Source of the DNA: Bacteroidetes bacterium UBA2364
Lineage (GTDB): Bacteria; Bacteroidota; Rhodothermia; Rhodothermales; UBA2364
Assembly (NCBI GenBank): GCA_002344075.1
Contig: DDTM01000103.1
Span: forward strand, 21,656 to 85,655
Direction: 5' to 3'
DNA: 64,000 nt
A program made the position numbers and the translations under genes. Under the pieces are notes generated by a model that was given only the letters and a program-made list of their open reading frames with translations, ran no database searches and was not told the origin of the DNA. How positions within the stretch are numbered: the first letter of the stretch is position 1; every line of letters starts with the position of its first letter. Below are positions 36,925 through 45,975 of this stretch, piece by piece.

Positions 36925-38259
36925 TTATTTGGACTTTCGCAGTTGAATACGGGTGTAAACATTCTTTCCGACCAATGCACCTTGCTGTTTGCCAAGAACC
37001 AGGGCGTGTAGATAGTGGATGCCACCATAAAGCCTGCTTATACCGGCTTCGGTAGCGGCCTCCTCAAAAGAACGAAAGGTGCGTGGTCTGATCCCGTAGC
37101 TTTCCTCTGATCGGTCTGTGAAGCGGAATTTATGGCCAAATAAATGGGTTAGTACAGTCGCTGCAGCCATCGAAATGACACTATGACCACTGGTGTGTTC
37201 GGGAAAGGGCGGGGTTTCGAGCATGGGCCGCCACTCAGGATCTATGTATTTTCGAATCACCGTAATTGGACGAATAAATTCGTCGGCATACTTTTGTTCC
37301 CAAGCAGCAATAAAGCCATCTGCAAGGGCCAAAGATACCAAGCAATATGCTTGGGCCGTTTGAACGGGCGAGCTTTTTTTGGCATTGGTTGCCATCTCGG
37401 TAATGCCAATCCAATGAGCGGGCGGGGATATTTTTTTTATGGTGATCGCAAAGTGCCCCTGATATTGTGTGGTTGCAGGGCTATCATCCCAGAAGTCCGC
37501 GATCCATTTTTGTTCTGCCGTCAGGGTTTTCGTGGTTTGATATACCCGCATCAATTCTTCGTGGAATTTAGAACCGGGCGTCATATCAAACTTGGGCGGT
37601 CCTTCCACCCTGAATTGGGCGCTTGAATCCATCACAAACGGACGGATCTTGCTCCAATTCGGCTCTAATGCAGCCATGTAATTGGGGGGCGTTGGCTGCC
37701 ATTTGTCTTCGCCCTTTTTTATGTCGTATCGACGCATGGAGCGGGTTTGGGCGTATTGATCGGTTTTAGACCATGCCACTATTTTTGCGGCGATGGCATT
37801 GCCCAACTGGGTGGATCGTGCAGCTACTTCGGGTGGAATATTTAGGTTTTCAAATGCTGCCATGGCCGTTTGGCGCTTTTCCGCAAGCAGGGCACTGGAA
37901 AAAACAAATTTTCCGGCAGTTTCAAAAAATGCCTGCGTTCCTACCAAAAGCCAATGATATGTTTCCCCCCGTTCTGGTTGTGGCATTTCGGGAAAAGAGC
38001 CTACTTGTCCGTATAGGCTATGGTACGTTGGGTCTTGACGATAAATACCTTCGTAAAATGCGGCCATCGTGTAGGCATAAACCCTGCTGGCTACGGGAGG
38101 GGAGAAAATATCGTGTACAATGGTCTCCGTCAGGGTGTGTACACTTTGGTGTATCAAGGCGCGGTGTAGGGTTTGCTCGGCTTTTGCGGAATGGCGTTGG
38201 GAAAAGGAAAAGGGCACCCAACAGATGCAAAGGAAGAGATAAAAGAAGCGTTTCATCAT
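36925..38259 (-). CDS. vanadium-dependent haloperoxidase-like PAP2 protein
   Basis: This 444-residue exported protein has a signal peptide FYLFLCICWVPFSFSQ. The vanadate/phosphate pocket of the PAP2/haloperoxidase superfamily is visible: KYADEFIRP, then PEHTSGHS (353-360) and SRLYGGIHY (408-416), giving the Arg, Ser-Gly-His and Arg/His residues. Size and layout match vanadium-dependent haloperoxidase-like proteins of Bacteroidota more than small PAP2 phosphatases. Whether it oxidises halides or acts as a phosphatase cannot be decided from motifs. It may start at the first or second ATG (38259 or 38256). It stands alone, divergent from galM. Confidence 0.85.
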   Translation of the reverse strand: MMKRFFYLFLCICWVPFSFSQRHSAKAEQTLHRALIHQSVHTLTETIVHDIFSPPVASRVYAYTMAAFYEGIYRQDPTYHSLYGQVGSFPEMPQPERGETYHWLLVGTQAFFETAGKFVFSSALLAEKRQTAMAAFENLNIPPEVAARSTQLGNAIAAKIVAWSKTDQYAQTRSMRRYDIKKGEDKWQPTPPNYMAALEPNWSKIRPFVMDSSAQFRVEGPPKFDMTPGSKFHEELMRVYQTTKTLTAEQKWIADFWDDSPATTQYQGHFAITIKKISPPAHWIGITEMATNAKKSSPVQTAQAYCLVSLALADGFIAAWEQKYADEFIRPITVIRKYIDPEWRPMLETPPFPEHTSGHSVISMAAATVLTHLFGHKFRFTDRSEESYGIRPRTFRSFEEAATEAGISRLYGGIHYLHALVLGKQQGALVGKNVYTRIQLRKSK

Positions 38260-38367
38260 TTTAAAGGTCGGTGAAAAGGGTTCTAAAGGAAGCTAAATGG
38301 GGGAAAAGAAGATTCCAAATGAAGAACCAAATGGGTTTCGGGGCGTAATGAAAAATAAAGCAGAAAA

Positions 38368-39441
38368 ATGATGGACGGACAACAACGACTTACCACGTCA
38401 GTCTTTGGTACCTTGCCCGATGGAAAGGAGGTGCATCGCTTTGTGTTAACCTCCCCCTATGGTATCGAGGTCTCTTTATGTAATTGGGGAGCGACAGTGT
38501 TGCAGATACAAATGCCCGATTGCAACCAAGAAATGGGCGATGTCGTTTTGGGATATGATTCGTTAGAGGGCTATTTGCATGATCCCTTTTATTTGGGGGC
38601 CACCATCGGGAGGGTTGCCGGACGAATCAAGGAAGCCCGTTTTTGGAAAAGTGGAAAACGGTATCAGTTAGGACGTAATGCGGGGCTTCATCATCTGCAT
38701 GGCGGTGAAAAGGGCTGGAGCCGCATCTTATGGGATGCATATCCATTTGAAACCAATCATTCTTCGGGTGTGGTGTTTCGTTATATATGTAAGGACGGAA
38801 CAGAGGGCTACCCAGGAAACGTAACGACTTCGGTACGCTATACCTTGTGCGGCAAAACACTCCAAATTCATTATGAAGCAACTACCGATCAAGAAACACC
38901 CCTGAACCTAACGAACCATACCTATTTTAACTTAAAGGATGGGGGAAAAACCGGCATAGAATCCCATAAATTGTTTATTAGGGCTTCTCATTACCTGCCC
39001 ATGAGCGAAGCCTATGTTCCGGATGGTTCTTTTCTACCAGTGTACAATACACCGTTTGATTTTATGAAGCCCCGCAAACTGGCCAAGAAAATGGATCTAC
39101 CGGATCCCCAATTACAACGGGCGGGTGGATTAGACCACTGTTTTATTTTGGAGGAAGAGCCTTACGTTCCTTGTATGGCTGCTACATTGCGGGAAAAAAC
39201 CTCCGGACGATCCTTGGATGTCTTTACAACCTATCCTGCGGTACAGTGTTACTCGGGCAATTTTTTGGATGGTTCGCAAAAAGGACGTGGCGGTACCCCT
39301 TATATCAGACGTGCGGGCATTTGTCTGGAAACCCAGTATTTCCCTGACTCTCCGAATCAACCCCTTTTCCCCTCTATTTTTTTGCTTCCGGGAGTGGTTT
39401 ATCAACACCAAACCTTCTGGCGATTTTCATGGGGTGAATAG
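38368..39441 (+). CDS. galM: aldose 1-epimerase (mutarotase)
   Basis: This 357-residue enzyme interconverts alpha and beta anomers of hexoses, mainly galactose or glucose. It shows GATIGRVAGRI, the H-H-L-H-G-G motif (108-113), LTNHTYFNL with a catalytic histidine, DHCF near the substrate Glu, and a C-terminal ICLETQYFPDSPNQPLFPS that matches the family ending. No signal peptide is seen, so it is probably cytoplasmic. ATG codons lie at 38368 and 38371. No other sugar genes are adjacent; the next gene starts 94 bp downstream. Confidence 0.92.
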   Translation: MMDGQQRLTTSVFGTLPDGKEVHRFVLTSPYGIEVSLCNWGATVLQIQMPDCNQEMGDVVLGYDSLEGYLHDPFYLGATIGRVAGRIKEARFWKSGKRYQLGRNAGLHHLHGGEKGWSRILWDAYPFETNHSSGVVFRYICKDGTEGYPGNVTTSVRYTLCGKTLQIHYEATTDQETPLNLTNHTYFNLKDGGKTGIESHKLFIRASHYLPMSEAYVPDGSFLPVYNTPFDFMKPRKLAKKMDLPDPQLQRAGGLDHCFILEEEPYVPCMAATLREKTSGRSLDVFTTYPAVQCYSGNFLDGSQKGRGGTPYIRRAGICLETQYFPDSPNQPLFPSIFLLPGVVYQHQTFWRFSWGE

Positions 39442-39535
39442 CGCTTGTTAGAACAAGCTATCAAGATTTACAAGGCAGGCAACCATCCTCAATACCTTGG
39501 GTTATATACCTTTTACTTAAACCCGTCTAGTTTAC

Positions 39536-41908
39536 ATGAAGCGCTTTTTTTGGTTACTAAGTTGGTTGGTACACGTACCTTTTTTGTCCGCGCAAACGTC
39601 GGTGGTTACTTGGGAACTTACACCAGAAAAATACCGTGTTTCGGCAGGAAATGAGGTACGAATTCAGATTATCGGGCACATCGAAGAGGGCTGGCATGTT
39701 TATGCAATGGGTTCGCCTGCGGGGCGCCCCCTTTCCGTAAAGTTTACCAAATTGCCTTCGTTTTTTGTACAAAAAGGGGGATTTGTACAACGGGGCGAAG
39801 AAAAAATGTATGACCCCAATTTCGAGTCTGATGTGCTGCAATGGGATAAAACCGCATACATAGAAGGTATCCTGCACATTGCGCCCGATGCGCCTGTGGG
39901 CATACAGGCACTTTCGGCAGAAGTGGCGTTTATGTCGTGTGATGACCGTATTTGTTTGCCCGTAAAAAAAATTCTATTGATGACGAATGTAGAAGTTATA
40001 CCGCCGCCCAGCCTTAATACGGAGAACAAAGCGCCGGATCGTAACTTAACCCTTTCGGATACGCTCAAAAATCCCCTTCCAGTTCCGGAAATCCGTTGGA
40101 CATGGCAACTGGCCAATACCTCGGTCGCACGTGGTGGGTTATTACAAATGGATTTTAGCGCCATGATTCCTGAGAATTGGAAACTGTACACCCCCGACTC
40201 GCCAGCCGGAAATCCACTCCGATTGGAACTGAGCCAGCCCAAGGGTGCGAAGGTGGAAGGTGCATTGCGGCCCTTAGGCGGGATAGAAGCATATGATGCC
40301 GTTTTTAAATCGAAGGTGCATCAATGGACCGAGCAAGCGCAGTTTATGGCATTTTTTCGAATTCCAAATGAAGCGGAAGGGGACGTACATCTGATAGGAA
40401 AAATTAAGTACATGATCTGCAGTGCCACTGTGTGTGTACCTCGACAATCCAGTTTTAGCGCGAGCCTCCCGATCAATAGAAAAAAGGGCACGGCTTTGGG
40501 CGAAGGCGCAGACGAAAACCAAGGAGGCGGAAGTGGAGTAATGGCAACAGATGCCTTGAAAGAGGCCAAATCTGGTGGTTTATGGGCTTTTCTCCTCTTG
40601 GCCATTGGTGCAGCACTTGCGGCTTTGCTCACTCCATGTGTTTTTCCCATGATACCGCTTACCGTTTCTTATTTTACGCATCGCACCCAAAATCCCATCC
40701 GATCTGCCTTGGTTTATGGCTTTGCAATCGTTGGTACTTTTACAGGGTTGGGTTTGTTGATGGCCGCTATTTCAGGTGCTGCTGGTGCGCAAACCATTGC
40801 AGCAAACCCGTGGGTAAACCTCTTTATTGGTGTGGTGTTTATGTTATTTGCGTTTTCGTTATTGGGATTTTATGAACTCACCATTCCAAATGGCTTGCTC
40901 AATTATTTTAATCAAAAAGGGGACGAAAACAAAGGCTATTTGGGATTGATATTTATGGGTTTTACGCTTACGTTGGTTTCATTTTCCTGTACAGTACCCT
41001 TTGTTGGCGGCTTGTTGGCAGCCACCACACAAGGCAGTTGGTCGTGGCCCATCTTAGGGATGTTGGCGTTTAGCATTACCTTTGCACTGCCCTTTGTCCT
41101 GTTTGCCATGTTTCCGCATTGGTTGTCTGCCCTGCCCAAATCGGGTTCTTGGATGAATACCGTAAAAGTGGTACTCGGTTTTGTGGAATTGGCAGCGGCC
41201 ATTAAGTTTTTCTCGAATGCAGATTTGGTTTTAGGTACATTTTGGCTTTCACGTCCTTTGGCCATTGTGTTGGCAGGGATTGTTTTCTTGCTAACAGCCT
41301 TGTTTTTAATGGGTTGGTTACGCTTGCCTCATGCACAAGTAGGCGAACGTATCTCCCCTTTCCGTTGGGTGGGAGCCTTGGCTTTTGCGGGGCTTTCGGT
41401 CTATTTGTTTTCGGGTATCAATGGGACCCCACTTCCAATTTTCGATCCGTATTTACCTCCGGCTTTTGTAGCGACCCAAAAAACTGCTACAACCACAAAA
41501 ACCGCATCGCTTGAGGATGTGCATGGATGGATTGGCAATGACCGCCATCCTGCCGAAAAAGCCAAATCGGAGGCATTTAGGTTAGCAAAGACAACCGGGA
41601 AGCCCGTCTTTATTGATTTTACGGGCTATACCTGTACCAATTGTCGACAAATGGAGGCCAGTGTATTTCCTCAACCCGCTGTGGAGAAACGATTCAAGGA
41701 AAAATATGTACTCCTCCGCCTTTATACCGATGATGATGCCGAAGGACCAATGATGCAACAATACCAACTGGCCATGACTGGGACCGTTGCCTTACCAACG
41801 TATGCCATCGTAACACCCGATGGAAAACTCCTCCGCCAATGGAGTGGCCTTGCTGATTTGGACACCTTTGTGGCATTCTTAGATGGAACCCCTTTACGTT
41901 CTTCCTGA
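39536..41908 (+). CDS. DsbD-type thiol:disulfide interchange protein with two N-terminal domains
   Basis: This 790-residue protein carries reducing power from the cytoplasm to the periplasm. After a signal peptide come two similar DsbD alpha-type domains: the first has GWHVYAMGSPAGRPL and the Cys pair SCDDRIC, the second NWKLYTPDSPAGNPL and ICSATVC. The membrane core has eight or so segments with the key cysteines in LTPCVFP and SFSCTVPF. A C-terminal thioredoxin domain has CTNC at 700-703. E. coli DsbD has one N-terminal domain, so the duplication is notable. It may serve cytochrome c maturation or repair of oxidised exported proteins. The next gene starts 12 bp later. Confidence 0.93.
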   Translation: MKRFFWLLSWLVHVPFLSAQTSVVTWELTPEKYRVSAGNEVRIQIIGHIEEGWHVYAMGSPAGRPLSVKFTKLPSFFVQKGGFVQRGEEKMYDPNFESDVLQWDKTAYIEGILHIAPDAPVGIQALSAEVAFMSCDDRICLPVKKILLMTNVEVIPPPSLNTENKAPDRNLTLSDTLKNPLPVPEIRWTWQLANTSVARGGLLQMDFSAMIPENWKLYTPDSPAGNPLRLELSQPKGAKVEGALRPLGGIEAYDAVFKSKVHQWTEQAQFMAFFRIPNEAEGDVHLIGKIKYMICSATVCVPRQSSFSASLPINRKKGTALGEGADENQGGGSGVMATDALKEAKSGGLWAFLLLAIGAALAALLTPCVFPMIPLTVSYFTHRTQNPIRSALVYGFAIVGTFTGLGLLMAAISGAAGAQTIAANPWVNLFIGVVFMLFAFSLLGFYELTIPNGLLNYFNQKGDENKGYLGLIFMGFTLTLVSFSCTVPFVGGLLAATTQGSWSWPILGMLAFSITFALPFVLFAMFPHWLSALPKSGSWMNTVKVVLGFVELAAAIKFFSNADLVLGTFWLSRPLAIVLAGIVFLLTALFLMGWLRLPHAQVGERISPFRWVGALAFAGLSVYLFSGINGTPLPIFDPYLPPAFVATQKTATTTKTASLEDVHGWIGNDRHPAEKAKSEAFRLAKTTGKPVFIDFTGYTCTNCRQMEASVFPQPAVEKRFKEKYVLLRLYTDDDAEGPMMQQYQLAMTGTVALPTYAIVTPDGKLLRQWSGLADLDTFVAFLDGTPLRSS

Positions 41909-41920
41909 CTGACAAGTACC

Positions 41921-42766
41921 ATGCACCGATATCCTTTCAAAATATCCAATCGCAGTGGAGACCCGCTCTTTGGTGACATGACCCTTCCCGATGGTGTTGG
42001 ACCTTTCCCCGTTTTGGTTTTTGTACACGGCATCAAAGGGTTCAAAGATTGGGGATTCTGGCCCTTCTTGGCTGAATGGCTTGCTGAAGAGGGCATTGCT
42101 TCTATTGCCTTTAACCTATCGTTTAATGGCATGGGTGCGGAAAATATGACAGAATTTACGCGCCTCGATTTGTTTGAACAAAATACCCTTTCCCGTGAAT
42201 TAAGCGATGTTGCCGATATGCTCGCCGCCATCCGAAATGGCTTGGTGGGACGTGGGCAATTGGATGCGCACCGCATGGGCTTGCTGGGGCATTCCCGTGG
42301 GGGAGGGGTGGCCATTATTACCGCTGCCGAGCAAGCCGATACCCTGAAATGCTTGATTACATGGAACAGTGTCGCTGATTTTTTTCAACGGTTTAAACCC
42401 AATATGATTCAAGACTGGGCAGAAAAAGGGTTTACCGAAATCATGAACGACCGAACTGGACAAAAAATGCGCATGGGAAAAGTGCTGTATGACGATGCTA
42501 TGGCCCATAAGGAACGCTTGGATCTGCCCAAACAGGCCCAGAAACTTACCTTGATGCCCTGGCTGATTGTACATGCCGAAGACGACAATGTGGTACCGTT
42601 TGCACATGCCGTCTATTTATACAACATGGCTGCCCAAAGGCCAAAATTGATAAAAGCGGGCGGCCAACATGGCTTGGGTGGGGCTTTTCCGCAGACCATC
42701 CCACTACCTCCGGCATTGGAAAACGTCATTGCAAGAACCGTTGGCTATGCAAAAACATACCTTTAA
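41921..42766 (+). CDS. alpha/beta hydrolase, dienelactone hydrolase-like
   Basis: This 281-residue cytoplasmic hydrolase has FVHGIKGFKDW as the oxyanion region, the nucleophile elbow GHSRGG with Ser125, Asp in IVHAEDDNVVP and His in GGQHGLGG. All three catalytic residues are therefore visible. It could act on esters, lactones or peptides; the substrate is unknown. It lies 12 bp after the DsbD-type gene and is probably co-transcribed with it. Confidence 0.85.
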   Translation: MHRYPFKISNRSGDPLFGDMTLPDGVGPFPVLVFVHGIKGFKDWGFWPFLAEWLAEEGIASIAFNLSFNGMGAENMTEFTRLDLFEQNTLSRELSDVADMLAAIRNGLVGRGQLDAHRMGLLGHSRGGGVAIITAAEQADTLKCLITWNSVADFFQRFKPNMIQDWAEKGFTEIMNDRTGQKMRMGKVLYDDAMAHKERLDLPKQAQKLTLMPWLIVHAEDDNVVPFAHAVYLYNMAAQRPKLIKAGGQHGLGGAFPQTIPLPPALENVIARTVGYAKTYL

Positions 42767-42776
42767 AGGGTAATTT

Positions 42777-42794
42777 TAGATAATCTATTATCTA
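42777..42794. terminator. weak AT-rich hairpin between convergent genes
   Basis: TAGATAA (42777-42783) and TTATCTA (42788-42794) pair perfectly around a four-base loop. The stem is AT-rich with no clear T-tract, so terminator function is doubtful. Confidence 0.35.
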
Positions 42795-42817
42795 CGAATA
42801 ACGATTAATGGTTAACC

Positions 42818-43801
42818 TCAATGATCCAACTGACGCGCACGGCGGTGGTACCGTGCAACGATGTTGGGATCGGGAATCAACGACGTGACAGCCTCTTCTT
42901 TTCCGGCATAAGGCAAAATGGAAAGTGCGTACCGAATACTTTCTAAGCGTGCCTTTTGCTTGCTATTCGCCTTCACAATCATCCAAGGGCTAAATGAATT
43001 ATGCGTTTTACTGAACATAAATTCCTTATACTTCGTATAGACGTCCCATTGTTCTTGGGCCTTCATGTCCACTGGGCTGATTTTCCACTGCTTTAATGGG
43101 TTGATCATTCGTGACTGGAATCGCTTGAGTTGCTCCTCCTTGGTAATTGAAAACCAGAACTTTATGAGCAATAATCCGTCTTCGTACAACATGTGTTCAA
43201 ATTCCGGTACTTGTTGCATAAATATGTCATACTGCTTTTGGGTACAAAAACCGTTCACTGGCTCTACTACTGCACGATTGTACCAACTACGGTCAAAAAA
43301 TACAATCTCGCCACGGTTGGGGATTTGACGTACATATCGCTGGAAGTACCACTGACCACGTTCCTCTTCTGTGGGTTTATTCAGGGCAACCACCCGCATG
43401 GCACGCGGATTCAGGTGTTCGGTAAACCGTCGGATGGTTCCCCCTTTGCCAGCGGCATCGCGCCCTTCGAACAAAATGGCCAGCCGAATGCCTTGATCTT
43501 GTACCCAGCGTTGCATTTTCACCAATTCAATTTGGAGCCGCTCTAATTCCGCTTCATACTTAATGTCTGTTAGAATCCGTTTTGCATTTGCATTAGGATT
43601 GGTTAAGAATGATTCTAATTGTCCTTTGTCTCTTAGGTTTCTTAGTTCTCGTAACGAGATTTTCTCATCCCAAAAAGCAGGTGTGAGGGCTTCTTCAGGA
43701 GTATCTATGGCCGAAACCAATTGATCTCCATCCAATGGTAATGTATTTTCGGGTACTCCATTGATTTGTACTTTTTCTGTATGATTGATATTTGGTTCCA
43801 T
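42818..43801 (-). CDS. ppk2: polyphosphate kinase 2
   Basis: This 327-residue kinase transfers phosphate between polyphosphate and nucleoside diphosphates (usually poly-P to GDP/ADP). Walker A is GRDAAGKGG (113-121), the Walker B/lid region is FFDRSWYNRA with Asp170, and the helical lid lies in FWFSITKEEQLKRFQSR. The catalytic domain is single, and the N-terminal extension of about 70 residues is low in motifs. It resembles class I PPK2 proteins. It is convergent with the hydrolase gene and transcribed alone; a typical stress or energy-storage gene. Confidence 0.93.
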   Translation of the reverse strand: MEPNINHTEKVQINGVPENTLPLDGDQLVSAIDTPEEALTPAFWDEKISLRELRNLRDKGQLESFLTNPNANAKRILTDIKYEAELERLQIELVKMQRWVQDQGIRLAILFEGRDAAGKGGTIRRFTEHLNPRAMRVVALNKPTEEERGQWYFQRYVRQIPNRGEIVFFDRSWYNRAVVEPVNGFCTQKQYDIFMQQVPEFEHMLYEDGLLLIKFWFSITKEEQLKRFQSRMINPLKQWKISPVDMKAQEQWDVYTKYKEFMFSKTHNSFSPWMIVKANSKQKARLESIRYALSILPYAGKEEAVTSLIPDPNIVARYHRRARQLDH

Positions 43802-43994
43802 AATATTTCTTGCGTTGCGTTAAAAGGAAAAGAGATACTTGTCTCTTTTTAAAAAAACAGTATAAGAAATGAAAATAGAAATACTGTAAGGGATGGTAGG
43901 AATGGTATATAGGTGAAATGCGTACCCTTGTAAGGAGGAAGAGGTGAATATCCAAGAGTAGGTTTTCGTGAAAACAAGCAAAGGGCCAAGCTTG

Positions 43995-45041
43995 CTACTC
44001 ATGTTTGCTCAACTTCGCAATTTCGCGGTGCATGACATAAAACCAAAGCGGTGGTATAAGGGCAAGAAGCATCATGCCCGGGTATCCAGTGGGCATTTGT
44101 GGGCTGTTATCGAAGTGGCGAAGGAGTTGGTATTTTCTGCTGGCAACATAGTGATGATCGGAATGCCGAGATAGCTCCAATAATACCAAACGTCCAATGG
44201 GATGATTGGAATTCCAAGAATGAATGGGCAGGACTTTTTCATAGCGAAGACCGGATTTTTCGCGGCGGAGTCCATAATGTTCAATGTAGTTGACGGTTTC
44301 GAGGAGCAGGCAGCCAATAGCGGCCCCGCCCAAAAACCAAAACAAGGTCGGAAAGCCAAAATACCCATAAATCAAACCCAATAAACCCAATTGGATTATC
44401 TGAAAACGTAACATCTCGTTATGCCAAGTCCAGAAACCCCGTTTTAGCTTTTTTAATCGGACAGTTTCTAAGCGCCAAGCCGAAATCCAACTACCCCAGA
44501 TGGTACGAAAGTAAAACACATACACCGACTCGCCGTATCTGCTGGAGGCCGGATCTTTGTCGGTGGAGACGTTTTTATGGTGACCTCGGTTGTGCTCAAT
44601 ATAAAAGTGCATGTAGAGCGTTGTGAGTAAGAGGGCCTTACTCATGAATTGCTCGTATTGTGTGCTACGGTGGCCCAGTTCATGTGCGGCATTGATCCCT
44701 AGAACACCACATGCCATTCCAAAGGCCGTCATCATCCCAATTTGGGCATAGAGTGGAAGCCCCTCTTGGCCGATCTGGTGCAAAAAATACCCCAAAATTA
44801 GGTATTGAACGGGTACAAGACCGTACAGTAGAAAGTCATAGGTGCGGTCTTGTAAAGCCATTTCCTCCTCTATTGCCGATAAATTGGCGGTTGAGCCTGA
44901 TGTGAACAATTCTAAAAAAGGAATAATTCCGAAAAGTGTAAAGACGGCAAGGAAGGATCCGTAATCCGCCGATGCAAGCGAGCACATAACCACCGCAGGG
45001 GTAATGTACACCAATCCGTATTTGACTGCACGCGTGGGCAT
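43995..45041 (-). CDS. AlkB-type membrane non-haem di-iron monooxygenase (alkane hydroxylase-like)
   Basis: This 348-residue membrane protein has the full histidine set of alkane 1-monooxygenases: HELGH (120-124), EHNRGHH (149-155), NYIEHYGL (251-258) and RHSDHH (292-297), among several membrane segments. The NYxEHYGL signature separates AlkB from fatty-acid desaturases. Such enzymes hydroxylate terminal alkyl carbons using rubredoxin. No rubredoxin gene lies beside it. The ATG at 45041 is chosen; a longer frame from 45131 would run through the terminator of the upstream gene. The start codon is only 30 bp after that terminator, so its promoter must overlap the hairpin or read-through must occur. 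The substrate is not determined by sequence. Confidence 0.85.
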   Translation of the reverse strand: MPTRAVKYGLVYITPAVVMCSLASADYGSFLAVFTLFGIIPFLELFTSGSTANLSAIEEEMALQDRTYDFLLYGLVPVQYLILGYFLHQIGQEGLPLYAQIGMMTAFGMACGVLGINAAHELGHRSTQYEQFMSKALLLTTLYMHFYIEHNRGHHKNVSTDKDPASSRYGESVYVFYFRTIWGSWISAWRLETVRLKKLKRGFWTWHNEMLRFQIIQLGLLGLIYGYFGFPTLFWFLGGAAIGCLLLETVNYIEHYGLRREKSGLRYEKVLPIHSWNSNHPIGRLVLLELSRHSDHHYVASRKYQLLRHFDNSPQMPTGYPGMMLLALIPPLWFYVMHREIAKLSKHE

Positions 45042-45070
45042 AGGAATCCGGTTTTTGAAACAAACACCAT

Positions 45071-45096
45071 AAAAAAGCCCTTTTCGGGAAAGGGCT
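45071..45096 (-). terminator. terminator between the zinc-ribbon-like gene and the AlkB gene
   Basis: On the minus strand AGCCCTTT, a five-base loop and AAAGGGCT form an eight-pair stem followed by a run of T (complement of AAAAAA at 45071-45076). It lies 23 bp after the upstream stop and only about 30 bp before the AlkB start. Confidence 0.75.
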
Positions 45097-45118
45097 GTAA
45101 GCAAAACCCTAAAAGGGA

Positions 45119-45643
45119 TTAATTCGAGCAAATGGCTTTAAGAATATGTCGGCGGTTATCCAACTGGTGTAGCCACTCTGTTTCATCCACCTCATTGTCA
45201 TCCAGAAAATAAGACCACTCGGCTACGGTCTGATGGTTTAGTACCACTTGGGTGTGCATGTCGGCTACGCGCTTCAAGATTGGAGTTGCGCCCATTTGAT
45301 GGATGAAGACAATTTTGCAGGCGCCGTCCTGATGTACTTCTTTAATGGAAAGCCAGTTGTCTCCGCAAACATGGCAAGAGAAAAACCGCGTTTCTTGTTC
45401 CATTAATGTCTCCGAAAGTGAAGATGAATCCTCGTCTTCGTTGTCCTCCAGATCCTCGTCGCCAAGGTCTGCATCATCATCGAGTTCGAAATCTGCCTGA
45501 AGCAGTTCATCTAAACTTAGGCTGTTTTCTGCCTCGTCCTCATCGGCCATCATATCGGCCGTAAAGTCCTCCACATCCCCCAGTTCCACATCTACCGGAA
45601 CCATACTGAAACAGCCACAGGCTTTACACTTTAGATATTCCAT
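45119..45643 (-). CDS. unknown acidic protein with two Cys-x2-Cys pairs
   Basis: I do not recognise this 174-residue protein. The start at 45643 (MEYLKCKACGC) is taken because the upstream frame extension is unlike the rest. The first Cys pair, CKACGC, is followed by a strongly acidic segment (DADLGDEDLEDNEDED), then the second pair SCHVCGDNWL, and a mixed C-terminal domain. The four cysteines could bind one zinc ion as a split zinc ribbon. There is no signal peptide, so it is cytoplasmic. It is transcribed before the AlkB gene, with a terminator between them. Confidence 0.6.
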   Translation of the reverse strand: MEYLKCKACGCFSMVPVDVELGDVEDFTADMMADEDEAENSLSLDELLQADFELDDDADLGDEDLEDNEDEDSSSLSETLMEQETRFFSCHVCGDNWLSIKEVHQDGACKIVFIHQMGATPILKRVADMHTQVVLNHQTVAEWSYFLDDNEVDETEWLHQLDNRRHILKAICSN

Positions 45644-45912
45644 ATTTTTAATTGACGTGTTCAGGTTCAGAGCAATGACATAATAGCCTTGGATAGCGAT
45701 GTACCCAGCCAACCGCATTAAAGTTAAAACGAAAAAAAACATAAATTGGTTTCTGAAAGCGGAATTTTACCCAAAGATTTGATGTTTTCGGGCCCTGCCC
45801 TTGTCTAATCGCCCTTTTTTTACTGAATGAGGAGTAAAGTTTTATTGGATTAGGATAAAATCGCAGTGCTAACCTGAAAATGGCAAAGAAGATCCAGAGG
45901 TATAGAAATAAA

Positions 45913-45944
45913 CTTGTAGTCTGTGGGCTTAATTCGTAGTTTTA
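45913..45944 (+). promoter_or_regulatory. possible promoter of the M14 peptidase gene
   Basis: CTTG (45913-45916), 20 bases, then TAGTTTTA (45937-45944) resembles the Bacteroidota TTTG / TAnnTTTG layout, with one mismatch in each box. It lies 32 bp before the ATG. Confidence 0.3.
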
Positions 45945-45975
45945 GAGGCCTAATGGTCATCAGCAATACCTACGT

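Noticed and set aside
45042..45131. Extended start of the AlkB-like protein
   Set aside because: It crosses the terminator hairpin and the previous stop, and is not needed; the protein starts at 45041.
45644..45742. Extended hydrophobic start of the zinc-ribbon-like protein
   Set aside because: It would add 33 residues unlike the rest. The start MEYLKCKACGC gives a coherent domain.
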